64,000 nucleotides of DNA, taken from assembly GCF_900100965.1 (NCBI RefSeq), contig NZ_FMUJ01000001.1, positions 296,272-360,271 of the forward strand, in the 5' to 3' direction. The notes under the pieces were generated by a model that saw only the letters and a program-made list of their open reading frames with translations, was not told the DNA's origin and searched no databases. A program made the position numbers and the translations under genes. The stretch comes from Variovorax sp. EL159 (GTDB taxonomy: Bacteria; Pseudomonadota; Gammaproteobacteria; Burkholderiales; Burkholderiaceae_C). Positions 63,845 through 64,000 of the stretch are shown piece after piece; the first letter of the stretch is position 1, and each line of letters opens with the position of its first letter.

Positions 63845-64000
63845 GCAATCCGTCTGGCAACGAGTGCGACGCCTTCCTGTCGAAACGCGAGGTGCCTTTC
63901 TCGTTCGGTGCCGTCGTCGTCACCTACTTCCCGACCGACGAACAGGTGGCGAACCTTCACGCGCTTGCCGGTTCGTGCCCGCGCCTGTGCGTGGTCGACA
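63841..64000 (+). CDS. GT2-family glycosyltransferase (rhamnosyltransferase-like), 3'-truncated
   Basis: 53 codons to the window end. After a short leader (SNPSGNECDAFLSKREVP) comes FGAVVVTYFPTDEQ and CPRLCVVD, the start of a GT-A domain as in RfbN/rhamnosyltransferase-type GT2 proteins. The ATG overlaps the acyltransferase stop (ATGA). A second sugar-adding step for the cluster product is likely. Confidence 0.7.
   Translation, partial: MSNPSGNECDAFLSKREVPFSFGAVVVTYFPTDEQVANLHALAGSCPRLCVVD

Overview
This 64-kb window is a GC-rich bacterial chromosome segment that reads like a member of the Comamonadaceae, most probably Variovorax or a close relative. That placement is an inference. It rests on the overall gene content, the single-chain AroA-Cmk fusion, the tmRNA tag ANDERFALAA, the conserved block gyrA / DUF2059 / serC / pheA / tyrA / aroA-cmk / rpsA / ihfB / lapA / lapB, and the strong G/C bias at third codon positions, which also creates very long antisense reading frames.

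Layout. (1) 1-3950, plus strand: the end of an M20-family amidohydrolase, an amino-acid-type periplasmic binding protein and an MlrC-like M81 metallopeptidase, all translationally coupled, then two small genes (DUF2845 and an NTF2-like fold). (2) 4047-13043: a minus-strand GAF/Fis regulator divergent from a seven-gene molybdenum hydroxylase operon (coxS, coxL, coxM, coxD, coxE, coxG and an XdhC-family gene). CoxL carries the form II motif AYRGAGR, so the enzyme is CO-dehydrogenase-like but probably not a CO dehydrogenase. (3) 13066-22660, minus strand: a six-gene Mrp/Pha cation-proton antiporter operon with fused subunits A and B, a CrcB/Fluc fluoride channel, and a complete TRAP transporter (dctM, dctQ, dctP). 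(4) 23124-30066: an envelope module with an outer-membrane-type protein, an Lnt-type N-acyltransferase, a PmrB/QseC-like kinase with its regulator, a DedA protein, a PmtA-like methyltransferase and an unusual double-DTG lipoprotein. (5) 30229-42973, minus strand: the housekeeping block from a ComEA-like protein back to gyrA. (6) 43198-45769: ompA, ubiG, gph and the tmRNA gene ssrA. (7) 46152-52372: a DapA-superfamily enzyme with an MHS-type transporter, two hotdog thioesterases, a CmpX-like channel and an orphan SMI1/KNR4 (SUKH) protein. (8) 53320-64000, plus strand: a biosynthetic cluster that runs off the window.

The biosynthetic cluster is the most interesting part. A 2,495-residue NRPS has the order C-A-PCP-C-A-PCP-reductase. 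It is followed by an RhlB-like glycosyltransferase, an MbtH protein, an acyltransferase-3 membrane protein and the start of a GT2 glycosyltransferase. The first adenylation domain has a serine-type pocket (DVWHISLVDK, read by eye). The terminal domain is an NAD(P)H thioester reductase, not a thioesterase. The simplest reading is a serine-containing dipeptide, perhaps N-acylated, released as an aldehyde or alcohol, glycosylated once or twice and O-acylated: a small glycolipopeptide or biosurfactant. The product itself is inference.

No insertion sequence, prophage, CRISPR array, tRNA or rRNA gene was found.
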